A DNA stretch of 64,000 bases from a bacterium. Its GTDB lineage: Bacteria > Planctomycetota > SZUA-567. The notes beneath the pieces are model-generated. The model worked only from the letters and a program-made list of their open reading frames with translations. It made no database searches and was not told the DNA's origin. The stretch spans positions 155,548 through 219,547 of the forward strand of contig QKCJ01000031.1 in NCBI GenBank assembly GCA_003245715.1. Direction: 5' to 3'. The stretch's first letter is position 1. Every line of letters starts with the position of its first letter. This document shows positions 54,598 through 63,981 of the stretch, piece after piece. Made by a program: the position numbers and the translations under genes.

Positions 54598-55713
54598 TTA
54601 TTCTCCGCTGGTACTGGTAATATCATTATAAATTTCGTGGATGCTTGAAGAAATCAAATCCCAGTTATATAAAGAGCGCACCCTTTCCCTGGCTCGCTGC
54701 CCGAGTTCTTTTGTCAGTTGCGGATTGCTGATGCAGGTTTCCAGTGCGGTCCGGAGCTGCTTGAGTGAATACGGGTCAAAGGTGTAGCCCCTGCTGATCG
54801 TCCAGTCACCTAGTATCTCAACCGTAGTTGGTATGGCTGAGACAATCGGACATATCCCGCGACAACTGCTTTCCAGTAGCGCAATAGGCAATCCTTCAAT
54901 CTCGCTAGGCAAGACAAACGCCAGGGCATTTCTCAGGTACTGTTCTTTGCTCTCGCCTGTGATGATGCCGGGGAAAATAATATTCGGATTGTGGCTTGCC
55001 ATTTCCTTGAGTTGTTGTTCATACTTGCTGCTGAAGGTTCCTCCCCCGGCGATAACAAGTTTGCAGTCGGTGTTGAGTGCGTTGAATGCTGATATCAGTT
55101 TATGCGCACCTTTTTCTGGAACCAGCCGCCCCATATACAGTATATAGCCGTCCTTGTTCAGTCCTGCTGGCGGGGCATACTCATTCTCATCGGGCAGATC
55201 ACAACCGTTAGGGATGTAGATGATTCGTTTGCGGGGATAGCGCATCTTGAAATAAGTATAGAGGCTTAAAGAAACACAGATAATAGCATCCGAGAATGTT
55301 ACAGCAAATGCCTCGCCTATTTTAAGTATTGAGCGCGCGATGTATCCCCATTTTGCTCTTTGCCAGTCCAGGCCATGTATAGTTGTTATTACATTTTTTC
55401 CGTATAGCTTGGGGATCCATGAAAGGAATGATGAGGCTAGCGCATGGAGGTGCAGAATATTAAAATCGCTGCGCGATGCTTTTATAATTGCCTTTAGAGC
55501 ATACAAGCCGGTTTCACCGTGTTTAGTATTGAGTGTCTTAATGTTTATCAGCTTGACATTACTGTAAAGATCATTCTGCGAGTAACTCTCTTTGCAGAAG
55601 CAGGTAAGATCAATGCCCTGATTGACAAGACGGGTAGAGGTTTCAGTTACAACTTTTTCCACGCCACCCAACCCATCGCCCAGTCCGCGCAGTCCTATTA
55701 TTGCAATTTTCAC
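54598..55713 (-). CDS. GT4-family glycosyltransferase (2), DUF1972-like N-terminus
   Basis: A 371-residue enzyme. The start IIGLRGLGDGLGGVEKVV matches the DUF1972 group, often rhamnosyl- or galactosyltransferases in EPS clusters. The domain 2 features are YMGRLVPEKGAHKLISAF and LPSEIEGLPIALLESSCRG. Acceptor and donor are not known. It lies 15 bp after glycosyltransferase 3 and 2 bp before 1. No membrane segments are visible. Confidence 0.88.
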   Translation of the reverse strand: MKIAIIGLRGLGDGLGGVEKVVTETSTRLVNQGIDLTCFCKESYSQNDLYSNVKLINIKTLNTKHGETGLYALKAIIKASRSDFNILHLHALASSFLSWIPKLYGKNVITTIHGLDWQRAKWGYIARSILKIGEAFAVTFSDAIICVSLSLYTYFKMRYPRKRIIYIPNGCDLPDENEYAPPAGLNKDGYILYMGRLVPEKGAHKLISAFNALNTDCKLVIAGGGTFSSKYEQQLKEMASHNPNIIFPGIITGESKEQYLRNALAFVLPSEIEGLPIALLESSCRGICPIVSAIPTTVEILGDWTISRGYTFDPYSLKQLRTALETCISNPQLTKELGQRARERVRSLYNWDLISSSIHEIYNDITSTSGE

Positions 55714-55728
55714 AATCGTTCTCCGGGA

Positions 55729-56856
55729 TCAGATAAAACGGGAATATATCTCCAGTGTTTTTTCAGCACAGGTGTTCCAATTAAAGAAGCTAGCCCTCTC
55801 AGTGCATTTTCTCCGTAGTTCTGGAGTGTTGCGTTTATTATAAATAAAGTCCTCAATAGCGGAGGATATCTCATCCTCTTTCTTTGGGTCGATATAAATG
55901 GCAAGTTCGCCCCCCACCTCAGGTATGGAGGTCACATTGCTGGTGATTACGGGCATACCACAACTCATGGCCTCAAGCACCGGAAGACCGAAGCCCTCGT
56001 AAAGCGAAGGGTATACCAGGAATTCACCGCTGCGGTAAAGATCGCGCAGAAGATGGTCATCAACCCGTCCTGTGAAAATAATACTGTCATGAACTCCCAG
56101 CTCATGGCACAACTTGATCACCTCCCTAGGTGGCGCCCAGACGGCCACAAATTTGTAAGCAGGAAACTTTCGTGCAATTTTAGCCCAAGCTCTTATCAGG
56201 CTAAGTGTGTTTTTTCTTCCGGTTGAGCAGGCAACCGAGAGAAAGTAGGGGTAATCAATTCCCAACATTCTCTTTATATTATGGGCAGAGCTGATATCGT
56301 TTTGAGCCGGGGAGAACAGGTTGTGGTCAATACCCCATGGAATTACGGTGATTTTACCAGGATCAACACCCGTAAACTTAATAATGTCACTTTTAGTGTA
56401 CTCAGAACAGGTTATGATATGGCGGCATTTGCGGGCGAAGGCCGGGACATTTTTTGCCAGATAATCATGGATTCCCCAATTTGACTCAACCTTATTCATG
56501 AACATCATGTCATGTATGGTGAGTATAGCATTTTCGGGATGTCCGAGGGGCATATAGTGATCGGTAGCGTGGTACAGGTCGGCCTTCACAAAATGCTCAA
56601 TAAAGGAAGTGGCCTTCATTACCGGCTCTAGAAATTTCGGGAATCTGTAACGGCAAATGCGTTTAGCGTAAGCTCCCTTACTTAAAGCTTTGCCTTTGAA
56701 ACGTCGGGCATACAGGATAAATTCAAATGGTGGGTTGAGAGAGGCTATCGTATTTAGCAGTGTCTCAATCGCCCGACCAACACCAGCTCCGGGAAACATA
56801 AACGGTGTGGCGTCAACAGCAATAGTCTTCTTGGTTTCATAATTATTATCACTCAC
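55729..56856 (-). CDS. GT4-family glycosyltransferase (3)
   Basis: A 375-residue mannosyltransferase-like GT4. PFMFPGAGVGRAIETLL in the N-terminal domain, LYHATDHYMPL, and YPSLYEGFGLPVLEAMSCGMPVI with the EX7E pair support this. The exact sugar is not determined. The start overlaps glycosyltransferase 4 by 4 bp (ATGA), so the two are translationally coupled. Confidence 0.9.
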   Translation of the reverse strand: MSDNNYETKKTIAVDATPFMFPGAGVGRAIETLLNTIASLNPPFEFILYARRFKGKALSKGAYAKRICRYRFPKFLEPVMKATSFIEHFVKADLYHATDHYMPLGHPENAILTIHDMMFMNKVESNWGIHDYLAKNVPAFARKCRHIITCSEYTKSDIIKFTGVDPGKITVIPWGIDHNLFSPAQNDISSAHNIKRMLGIDYPYFLSVACSTGRKNTLSLIRAWAKIARKFPAYKFVAVWAPPREVIKLCHELGVHDSIIFTGRVDDHLLRDLYRSGEFLVYPSLYEGFGLPVLEAMSCGMPVITSNVTSIPEVGGELAIYIDPKKEDEISSAIEDFIYNKRNTPELRRKCTERASFFNWNTCAEKTLEIYSRFI

Positions 56857-58025
56857 TGGGATTCTCCATTATCAAGCAGGGGTTTGACGATGGCGAACAT
56901 TTTCTCAGCAAGCTTGCTGTAGCAAAACTGTGCAGCATGGTTGCGCGCGTTAATGGCAAACTGGCGGTACTTTTCCTCATATTTCAAGAGAGTTATTATG
57001 TTGTCTGCAAAACCAGCGATATCATTCTCGGGTGCTAAAAGTCCAGTCCGTCCGTCAAGAACTACTTCCGGTACTCCGCCACAGGAAAAGGCTACGCAGG
57101 GTATCGCCCTCGCCTGTGCCTCAAGTAGAGGCATGCAGAACGTTTCATCCAGTGAACCATTAACGAATAACTTTGCGTTTGAAATCAACGCCGGGACATC
57201 CCGTCCCTCAACAGGCCCCCTGATTGTGATGCTGTCAGTCAGGTTGTTTTTCCCTATAAAAGATTCAATCTCCTGTTGATATTCTTGGCTTTCGTAAAAG
57301 CCATGCATAAGCAATTTGGCTTCAGGTATTTTTTTCACAACAATCGCAAAGGCTTTTACAATATTTAGAGCTCCTTTGTATTGGGTATATCTGCCAACAA
57401 ACAGAACTAAAGGCTGTGTGTTTATCGAATCTATTTCTTGGTTTTCCTTAACCAGAACATTATCTTCAATTCCGTTGTATAGTGTTGTTGCTGCACACCC
57501 TATTTTGTTGGTTTCGTGTTGTAAAAAATTGCTGACCACCAGAGCTTTATCTACCAATGGCAACAGGGAATGAGTGAAAGCCCGGACTTTGTCGAGAGCT
57601 TTTGCAGTCTGTCCTTGATAAAAGCGGCTGTCGGCCACGCCATGATATGTAAAGATGATTTTGAAGCTAAAAAATCTCCTGAATAGCAATGCCCACCAGG
57701 CTTCCTGATGAAGGTCTACAAATACTATTTCGGGTCTTATGCATAAGAAATGATAAAACAACCTCAAAAACGTCAGGGGGTAGAAGAGTGGGAAATCATA
57801 TAAGTGCCTGCGGTAGCGTGTAGGCCATACGTTCTTGGTTTTAATATTATTAAACTTCATTTTCGTTGCCACTTTGAAGTGGCTGAGGATCGTGACATCG
57901 GCGCCATTAGCTGCAAATTGTTTTGCATAGCCTACCTCGCGGTTTATCATGCCCGCACCATCACGCAGGATGTTGACATAAAACATTATTCTGCGGCTTT
58001 TCAACCAGTACAAGTCCTTAGTCAT
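56853..58025 (-). CDS. GT4-family glycosyltransferase (4)
   Basis: A 390-residue GT4 enzyme. The C-terminal half has LFVGRYTQYKGALNIVKAF and SLDETFCMPLLEAQARAIPCVAF, with EX7E in the form ETFCMPLLE, and GGVPEVVLDGRTGLLAP. The N-terminal half (DGAGMINREVGYAKQF) is of standard type. It starts 8 bp inside the Wzy gene with GGGAG before the ATG. The substrate is unknown. Confidence 0.88.
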   Translation of the reverse strand: MTKDLYWLKSRRIMFYVNILRDGAGMINREVGYAKQFAANGADVTILSHFKVATKMKFNNIKTKNVWPTRYRRHLYDFPLFYPLTFLRLFYHFLCIRPEIVFVDLHQEAWWALLFRRFFSFKIIFTYHGVADSRFYQGQTAKALDKVRAFTHSLLPLVDKALVVSNFLQHETNKIGCAATTLYNGIEDNVLVKENQEIDSINTQPLVLFVGRYTQYKGALNIVKAFAIVVKKIPEAKLLMHGFYESQEYQQEIESFIGKNNLTDSITIRGPVEGRDVPALISNAKLFVNGSLDETFCMPLLEAQARAIPCVAFSCGGVPEVVLDGRTGLLAPENDIAGFADNIITLLKYEEKYRQFAINARNHAAQFCYSKLAEKMFAIVKPLLDNGESQ

Positions 58026-59550
58026 TGTTATCTCCCGCTAAAGGCTGCACATAGATGACTTCATTTCGGTATGCGACAAATAGTGCGACCAAAACCCAGA
58101 AAAAAGGTGTGATCGGGTCATAGCTAAACTGAAAACATATCAGTACGCACGCAACAGGCAGAAACGTCGCATAAAGCAGAGAGCGGTCATATTCACTATC
58201 GGCTTTCCTTAGTGCTTTGAAGAATATGTAGAATAGTAGTGCGAAAAAGATGAGCATTAAAATAATACCAACCGCGCCGTTGTCGAAGAATGTTGTTAGT
58301 GCCATGCTAAAGCCAGCGTGTACAAGTATCTTCCCTGTTTTTTTTGCCTGGTCAACAGCGGAACGGTCATAATTTTCACCCAGCAACTGCGGAGCCCAGT
58401 AGCTCCAGGAAAAATCTCCATGCCCAAATGCAAAGACCCTGAATTCTTTGGTTCCGATGCCTTGCGGAAGGCTTTTTTCAAACATTGTAGTCAGCTCCCG
58501 CATGCGGTATTCGCTAGCACTCTCACCCTTAGGCTTGGTCAGACTGTTAAAGCGATCAAAGAGGGTGTCGGAGAATGATGGAACAAGAATTAGTAGAAGT
58601 AACGCACCCACAATTCCGGATAGTGCGAGTTTATTTATAAAGCTAAAGACCGGGCGGGCGCGGCGTGTGGCGATCATGCATATTATCCACAAACCAAGGG
58701 CGAACATACTGCCAAGCCATGCTGCCCGGACAAACAGAATGAGCAGAAATACCGCGTGTACAGCGAGTGACAGTCGCATGTAAAGGGCTGGCAATATATA
58801 GTTTTTACTTATTAGTAGTGGGATTAGCGTAACCGTAGTCGCGCCTAGAAAGCTTCCGAGCACATCAGGTTCACGAAATACTGAGTATGGTCTTCCAAAG
58901 AAGATGACATCCCTATGATGAACAAAGTGATATCCAGCGACATTGGAAAGAATTATTTGCATAAAGGCAATAAAAACGATTATGTTTGAGATGTGAATCC
59001 AGATCTTAATCGCTTTTTTTATGGAGTTCCTGTCTTTATTAAAGGTGACCACGATAAAGCAGGTGGCGTAAAGCAGGATATAAAAAAATGAGTACTTGGC
59101 TGAGAACACCTTGCCCATTCCGGAGGGCATTTCACTGAGTGTTATTACAGTCGCAATTTTCGAGATTGAAAGCAGAATCAGTGGGATAAAGAGAGGGAGT
59201 GTCTTTGCTGCCCGGCTGAGTAATTGCGGTTCACGTTTCAAACCCCAAAACAGGAAGATGCAGCCAATACCGAACAGCGCGAGCATATTATACGGACGGA
59301 CATTGATCCCACCGAGACTGAGCCCAAGATAGTCATTAAAAGGGGAGGTAAGAACAATAATCCAGAAAACCAGCGTATACTTATTTACAAGAAAACAGAA
59401 ACCCAGAAGAATTACAGGAAATAGACACATTCCTAATACTACGGGTGATTTACTGACAGCCGCAAATGAAGCCGCTACCCCACCGCAAATCGCGGCGAGT
59501 ATATATAGTGATTCTTGACTGAAGAGTGACCTTGTTATAAGTCGAATCAT
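58018..59550 (-). CDS. O-antigen polymerase/ligase (Wzy/WaaL family)
   Basis: A 510-residue integral membrane protein with about eleven spans and a large periplasmic loop (about 335-415). Such proteins polymerise EPS repeats or ligate glycans on the periplasmic face. The loop region has PKGESASEYRMRELTTMFE, and the arrangement of helices fits the family, which is poorly conserved in sequence. In this context Wzy (polymerase) is more likely than a ligase. Start and stop each overlap a neighbour, the sign of a tight operon. Confidence 0.82.
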   Translation of the reverse strand: MIRLITRSLFSQESLYILAAICGGVAASFAAVSKSPVVLGMCLFPVILLGFCFLVNKYTLVFWIIVLTSPFNDYLGLSLGGINVRPYNMLALFGIGCIFLFWGLKREPQLLSRAAKTLPLFIPLILLSISKIATVITLSEMPSGMGKVFSAKYSFFYILLYATCFIVVTFNKDRNSIKKAIKIWIHISNIIVFIAFMQIILSNVAGYHFVHHRDVIFFGRPYSVFREPDVLGSFLGATTVTLIPLLISKNYILPALYMRLSLAVHAVFLLILFVRAAWLGSMFALGLWIICMIATRRARPVFSFINKLALSGIVGALLLLILVPSFSDTLFDRFNSLTKPKGESASEYRMRELTTMFEKSLPQGIGTKEFRVFAFGHGDFSWSYWAPQLLGENYDRSAVDQAKKTGKILVHAGFSMALTTFFDNGAVGIILMLIFFALLFYIFFKALRKADSEYDRSLLYATFLPVACVLICFQFSYDPITPFFWVLVALFVAYRNEVIYVQPLAGDNND

Positions 59551-60791
59551 TCTGTCTCTGCTTTATGCTTTTGGATGATTTTGTTATAGATTTCCATAAT
59601 CTTCTCAAGGTGGGAGTCTATGCTATATTTATTCTGCGCAAGCTCGGTGCAGGCGTCATTCATTTTGCCGATGCTTGCTGCGTCCAATTCGCACATCAGT
59701 TGTAATTTATCTGCCAATGATCTGTAGTCTCCAGCGCGAAAGACAAAACCATTGACGCTATCCTTGATAAGCTCTGGATTTCCTCCGGAGTCACTGGCAA
59801 TGCACATGCGACCATACGCAATACTCTCAAGGATGCTTATTGAGCAGTTCTCAAACCACAATGAAGGAGTGACCGTGCATCTAGCATCTGAAATCTCTGC
59901 GACTATATCCTCATGTGATAAGCGACCCAGCCAACTCACTTTTATGCCCAGCTCAAAAGCAAGAGTTTTAAACTTGTATTCCTGTGGCCCGCTGCCAGCA
60001 ATTCTTAGTTCAGGTCTGGACTCTGGAAGCAGCGCATAGGCTCTTAGTAGTGTGTCGATTCCTTTTTCATTACAAATGCGCCCGTAATATAGAATATGTT
60101 TCCCAATATTTTGTGACGGCATGGACGTTTCCGCGAAATTGTTGATCACGCTGATTCTTGAAGAAGCGAAGCCGCCCTCACATAATAGGGTTTTCATGAA
60201 ATTACTTGGAGCAATAAAGTGCGTGTAGCATTTATCGTAAGTACGGCTAAAGCTATGGTACCATGAAGATAATGCTGCAAGAATACTTTTGAGTTTGCTG
60301 TTTTGTACGCAATTGTTTTTTATGCAGTGCATGTAGTTTCTGCTTATGCAGCGAGTGCATGTGCTGCCGTTCACAAAACAGTTGTAGCTTGGGCAGATAG
60401 GCTTAAAGTCATGAACGGTCATGATTACCGGTATGTGCTTGACCGTTTCTTTGAAAATAGAGGGAGATATCTGATTGTAAATGTTATGTGCATGGATAAT
60501 GTCTGGCTGGAATTGCCCTATCACTCTGTTGAGTTGACGGACACTATTGGTGAAAATATGATTTTGCAGGGCTCTACAGATGTTTTTGGTAAAATGAAAT
60601 AGCCCGTTGGCCCGGGTGAAGTCCACCTCGGGAATGCAGGATGATAATTGCGCATAGTTATTATTTGCATTGTGCATCCCGAAGAACATGACCTCATGTC
60701 CCTGCCTCATCAACTCCTCGGATAGTTTTAGCATATAGACCTCAGCTCCAGCGCGTGGATAGAGGTATTTATTTGCCATCAGAATTTTCAT
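59547..60791 (-). CDS. GT4-family glycosyltransferase (5)
   Basis: A 414-residue GT4 enzyme. The N-terminus NKYLYPRAGAEVYMLKLSEEL is typical. A Cys-rich patch in the middle (CPSYNCFVNGSTCTRCI) resembles that of GT4 proteins found next to radical or polysaccharide modifying genes, and may bind metal. The second domain has YYGRICNEKGIDTLLRAYALL and PSLWFENCSISILESIAYGR. The ATG overlaps the flippase gene end by 23 bp. Confidence 0.88.
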   Translation of the reverse strand: MKILMANKYLYPRAGAEVYMLKLSEELMRQGHEVMFFGMHNANNNYAQLSSCIPEVDFTRANGLFHFTKNICRALQNHIFTNSVRQLNRVIGQFQPDIIHAHNIYNQISPSIFKETVKHIPVIMTVHDFKPICPSYNCFVNGSTCTRCISRNYMHCIKNNCVQNSKLKSILAALSSWYHSFSRTYDKCYTHFIAPSNFMKTLLCEGGFASSRISVINNFAETSMPSQNIGKHILYYGRICNEKGIDTLLRAYALLPESRPELRIAGSGPQEYKFKTLAFELGIKVSWLGRLSHEDIVAEISDARCTVTPSLWFENCSISILESIAYGRMCIASDSGGNPELIKDSVNGFVFRAGDYRSLADKLQLMCELDAASIGKMNDACTELAQNKYSIDSHLEKIMEIYNKIIQKHKAETE

Positions 60792-62226
60792 TATTGCTTT
60801 CTACTTTGTCTGCACTTAGCCAGTATTTACGGAAAGGCACAAAAAGAACCACAAATAACATGACACCTGCGCTCAGGGAACTGCAATATTTCATCCAGCG
60901 AATGCCGGTCGCTCCTGCTGTCTGCTCGCCGATGTATGGTAGGGTTGAGTACAGAGCGGCAATTGCGAACAGGAACAGCACAGGTCTCTTGATTTGCGAA
61001 AAGGTTATACCGTAAGTGTCGTTTCCCCGTGTGTTGGCAATCTGGATAACCAGAACAATTAATTCTGTAGTTATTGTTGTAATGGCGGCTCCGATCATCC
61101 CCATCCAGGGAATCACAATAAGATTAGCAAGGATATTAAAGCCTGCTGACTTAAGGTTAATCATCATCACAGTTTTTTGTTTGCCAAGTGCCTCAAGTGA
61201 CTGGCCGACCAGATTTGTCAGAGAAGCGATGAGAATCAGCACACATAAAACCTGGAATACTGTTGCGGATTTTTTGAATTCATCGCCATAAACCATTTCG
61301 ATAATCCACGGCCCGAGAATGATCCCCCCAATGCTGCACGTGCCGAAAGCAATCGTAAAAAACTTTAAGGTGAGTGAGAAAACATGGCCTCCTCGCTCTC
61401 CTTCTGATTTGTTGGTAAGTAGCGGAAATAGGGTATAGCACACTCCGCCACCGAGAGTGGTTAACGCCAATATAAGTTTATATGCTGCATTATAGTCTCC
61501 CACCTCCGACATTGTTGAGAAATGCCCGAGAAATATGGTGTCAATATATAGCGAGATCATTACAAACAGGTGTGTCATGCTAAATGGGATACCGGCTTTA
61601 CCGATTGCAATCAGCTGCTTGAAGGTCGTGCCCTTATCCCACCTTGGGCGATATCCCCGCAGCCCCCAGCAACTGATAACGGTGCCTACGATATTGGCAA
61701 TTGCGTACACATAAAGCAGTTCATAGCCGTTGTGGATGTTAGAGGTGAATGCGAGATACAGAACAAGCGTCAAGAGCCGGCTTATAATAGGTACGGTCAT
61801 GTCGACAATGATGATGCTTTCCGCGTGTGCTGGTTGACGAATCAGGTCGCCGACTGTTGTTATGTAGATTGCGAGAAAGGCGGCAATTGCGGCATAGGAG
61901 TTTGCGTTGTCGCCCTGAACTGCCATGTCTGTGATAGTGATCGCAACTAGCGCCAGACAGCCGGTAAAGAGTTTGATAAGAAGAAGTTTTCCCAGATAGT
62001 GCATGCGCTCCTGCTTGGTGTGCTCCCACCACTTTTGCAACAATAGCTTTTCAAAGCCAAGATCCATCAGTGGGATAAAGAGGCTGGCAAGACTGAAATA
62101 ATAAAAGAATTCACCGATCCCCTCGCTCCCGAGTTGACGGGAAGCGAAGATTATAATAAGGAAAGCCAGAACCTTTTCCGTTATTCGTGCTCCGGAGATC
62201 AAAGCACCACGAGCAAATAAGTGCAT
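60769..62226 (-). CDS. Lipid-linked repeat flippase (Wzx, MOP superfamily)
   Basis: A 485-residue integral membrane protein with about 12-14 spans. It belongs to the polysaccharide biosynthesis/MATE group: FYYFSLASLFIPLMDLGFEKLLLQKW at the first spans, FSMTHLFVMISLYIDTIFLGHFS in the middle. It should move undecaprenyl-linked repeats across the inner membrane to the Wzy protein. It sits between Wzz and the GT4 genes; the gap from Wzz is 2 bp. Confidence 0.88.
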   Translation of the reverse strand: MHLFARGALISGARITEKVLAFLIIIFASRQLGSEGIGEFFYYFSLASLFIPLMDLGFEKLLLQKWWEHTKQERMHYLGKLLLIKLFTGCLALVAITITDMAVQGDNANSYAAIAAFLAIYITTVGDLIRQPAHAESIIIVDMTVPIISRLLTLVLYLAFTSNIHNGYELLYVYAIANIVGTVISCWGLRGYRPRWDKGTTFKQLIAIGKAGIPFSMTHLFVMISLYIDTIFLGHFSTMSEVGDYNAAYKLILALTTLGGGVCYTLFPLLTNKSEGERGGHVFSLTLKFFTIAFGTCSIGGIILGPWIIEMVYGDEFKKSATVFQVLCVLILIASLTNLVGQSLEALGKQKTVMMINLKSAGFNILANLIVIPWMGMIGAAITTITTELIVLVIQIANTRGNDTYGITFSQIKRPVLFLFAIAALYSTLPYIGEQTAGATGIRWMKYCSSLSAGVMLFVVLFVPFRKYWLSADKVESNNENSDGK

Positions 62227-62228
62227 GG

Positions 62229-63458
62229 CTAATTCTTCTTTTTTTCAATAGATATAACCTGAAGAACAGGTAACCCAGTGTCTTCATATATATCTTCGGG
62301 TAAATGATATGTTCCATCCATGAATATCCGCAGGTAAATCAGGCCTATTCCAAAGATAAAACCAAGGAATACAGAGGCTAGTACTGTTACTTTCTTTTTT
62401 GGATAAATTTTTCTGATTTCCAAACTGGGTTTATCAAGTATGGTTATATTGCTTACCTGTTTTACCTTAGAGCCTTCTGATATCAGGATCTGAAAATATT
62501 CGGTTTCAATCTGGGATATGTGCCGCCTGTATTCGAGTAACTCCCATTGCAGGCTTTTATGCAAAACTGTCAATTTAGCCATATCAGACAATTTGTTTGT
62601 GTGGATTTTAAGAAGTTTCTGATTTTCTGTAATCATGGTTTGGATTTCGGTGATTTTGGGTGCACTCTTGTCGTATCTTGACAGCGCTCTGATCTTCAGC
62701 ATCTCAAGTCGCGCAAGTTCTTTCAGGATTTCAGGTACAGGACTGAAATCGCCAACACCTTTGGCAAATTCTATTGAAGCGCTGGATACCGTGTAACCGC
62801 TTTTTGCGCCCTCTGCGCGAATCTCAGGGTGCTTTTCCTCAAACGCGATCAACTGCTCCTCTTTTTCCTTTGACTTTGTTCGCATCAATGAAATTTGTTC
62901 GTCAAGAAACTTCCTGTATTGTGTTATTTCATTGGTAATGATATTAAGGTACTCCGAGCGGTAGGCGTCAAGTAACGAAACCAGTACTCTCTGTGCGAGT
63001 TTCGGGGAGTTCATTTTCACCCCTGCGGTGATGATTTCGGGGTTAATAATCTCAACCCACGTGCTGCTTCGCAATGCACGCATTGCCTCAATTTTCGGAT
63101 CATAATCCCCACTGAGAGGCTTTGCATTTTGTTTGTATCCCGTCATTTTTGCGAAAACACTCTGGCTGGGAGGGGGATTATACAGCTTACACTGATCTAT
63201 GACCATCATCAGGACATCATCGGAAAGAATAATTTCGCGCTGGACCTCAACGAAGGTGGTTTCCTGTGTTCCCGGTCTTTGTACGCGCAACAGCTTGCTG
63301 CTTTCAACGTGTTCCTTAGTCCAGAGTTTGCATGAAGACATATACACAGGTTCTACAAATACGAGCATGGCGATGGATGCTACCGGAGCAATAAGCACCG
63401 GAATGATTAACATCCACTTATAGTAAAAAAGCATGAAGACAATTTTGCGTAATGACAT
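62229..63458 (-). CDS. Wzz/GumC-type chain-length determinant
   Basis: A 409-residue inner-membrane co-polymerase. The first membrane helix is at about 12-35 (WMLIIPVLIAPVASIAMLVF), followed by a periplasmic helical domain with coiled coils (about 180-330) and a second helix near 365-385 (VLASVFLGFIFGIGLIYL). The DKPSLEIRKIYPKKK just before the second helix is the conserved pre-membrane motif. It regulates polymer length with Wzy. No BY-kinase domain is fused. The gap to the upstream gene is 1 bp. Confidence 0.88.
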   Translation of the reverse strand: MSLRKIVFMLFYYKWMLIIPVLIAPVASIAMLVFVEPVYMSSCKLWTKEHVESSKLLRVQRPGTQETTFVEVQREIILSDDVLMMVIDQCKLYNPPPSQSVFAKMTGYKQNAKPLSGDYDPKIEAMRALRSSTWVEIINPEIITAGVKMNSPKLAQRVLVSLLDAYRSEYLNIITNEITQYRKFLDEQISLMRTKSKEKEEQLIAFEEKHPEIRAEGAKSGYTVSSASIEFAKGVGDFSPVPEILKELARLEMLKIRALSRYDKSAPKITEIQTMITENQKLLKIHTNKLSDMAKLTVLHKSLQWELLEYRRHISQIETEYFQILISEGSKVKQVSNITILDKPSLEIRKIYPKKKVTVLASVFLGFIFGIGLIYLRIFMDGTYHLPEDIYEDTGLPVLQVISIEKKKN

Positions 63459-63459
63459 A

Positions 63460-63912
63460 TTAACTTATTATTCTGTAAACAAAGTTAGGGATAACACGTT
63501 TTGAATTATTCAACACAGTCCCGATAATCCGGATTTCATGTCGTTTGAGGCGCTTGAGTGTTTCCTTTGCCAACTCCCTTCTGGTCACTCCGGCCTTAAT
63601 GACCAAAACACCACAATCATAGAAGTCAAAATTTTCAGGATTGCCCGGAGAGCGTAAGAAACCTGAAGAATCAACCAAAACAATGTCGCTGTTCTGGAGT
63701 ATGGTGTCAAGGCACTGTCCTTCATCGCAGGTATCTCCGCCGGGGTGCTGCTGCGCGCAAAAGATTGCTGTGTTTTTATGGCTTGAGAGTATTGAAGCGA
63801 GCTTGTGGCAGATATACGTGACACCCTCTCCTCCCGCAGGCGAGAAGAACGCAAAGCATTTTTTTTTGTGCTTATGGCTTAACAGCAGAATCTCTTCAGA
63901 TAATTCTATCAT
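63460..63912 (-). CDS. Degenerate BY-kinase/CpsD-like protein
   Basis: A 150-residue protein related to the ATPase domain of bacterial tyrosine kinases (CpsD, Wzc C-terminus). The Walker A region reads SPAGGEGVTYICHKLA, so the P-loop Lys is Val and the loop is not functional. The Walker B-like IVLVDSSGF is also altered, and the C-terminus has only one Tyr instead of the usual cluster. Length is about 60% of a CpsD domain. It might be an inactive partner that stabilises Wzz. It is the first gene of the leftward EPS operon, with the tandem repeat 18 bp upstream of its ATG. The start ATG lacks a strong ribosome-binding site. Confidence 0.65.
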   Translation of the reverse strand: MIELSEEILLLSHKHKKKCFAFFSPAGGEGVTYICHKLASILSSHKNTAIFCAQQHPGGDTCDEGQCLDTILQNSDIVLVDSSGFLRSPGNPENFDFYDCGVLVIKAGVTRRELAKETLKRLKRHEIRIIGTVLNNSKRVIPNFVYRIIS

Positions 63913-63930
63913 CTACATTTATCCCGACAA

Positions 63931-63981
63931 TAAATATAAATATAAATATAAATATAAATATAAATATAAATATAAATATAA
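63931..63981. repeat. Hexanucleotide tandem repeat (TAAATA)8.5
   Basis: Fifty-one bases of perfect TAAATA units, 18 bp upstream of the first codon of the leftward EPS operon. On the coding strand the unit reads TATTTA, which resembles a -10 element. Each unit gained or lost would change promoter spacing by 6 bp. The array is entirely A/T. Only 19 bp follow it to the window end, so the other flank is unseen. Confidence 0.9.

Noticed and set aside
63931..63981. Short repeats as a CRISPR array
   Set aside because: The units are 6 bp and contiguous, with no spacers.
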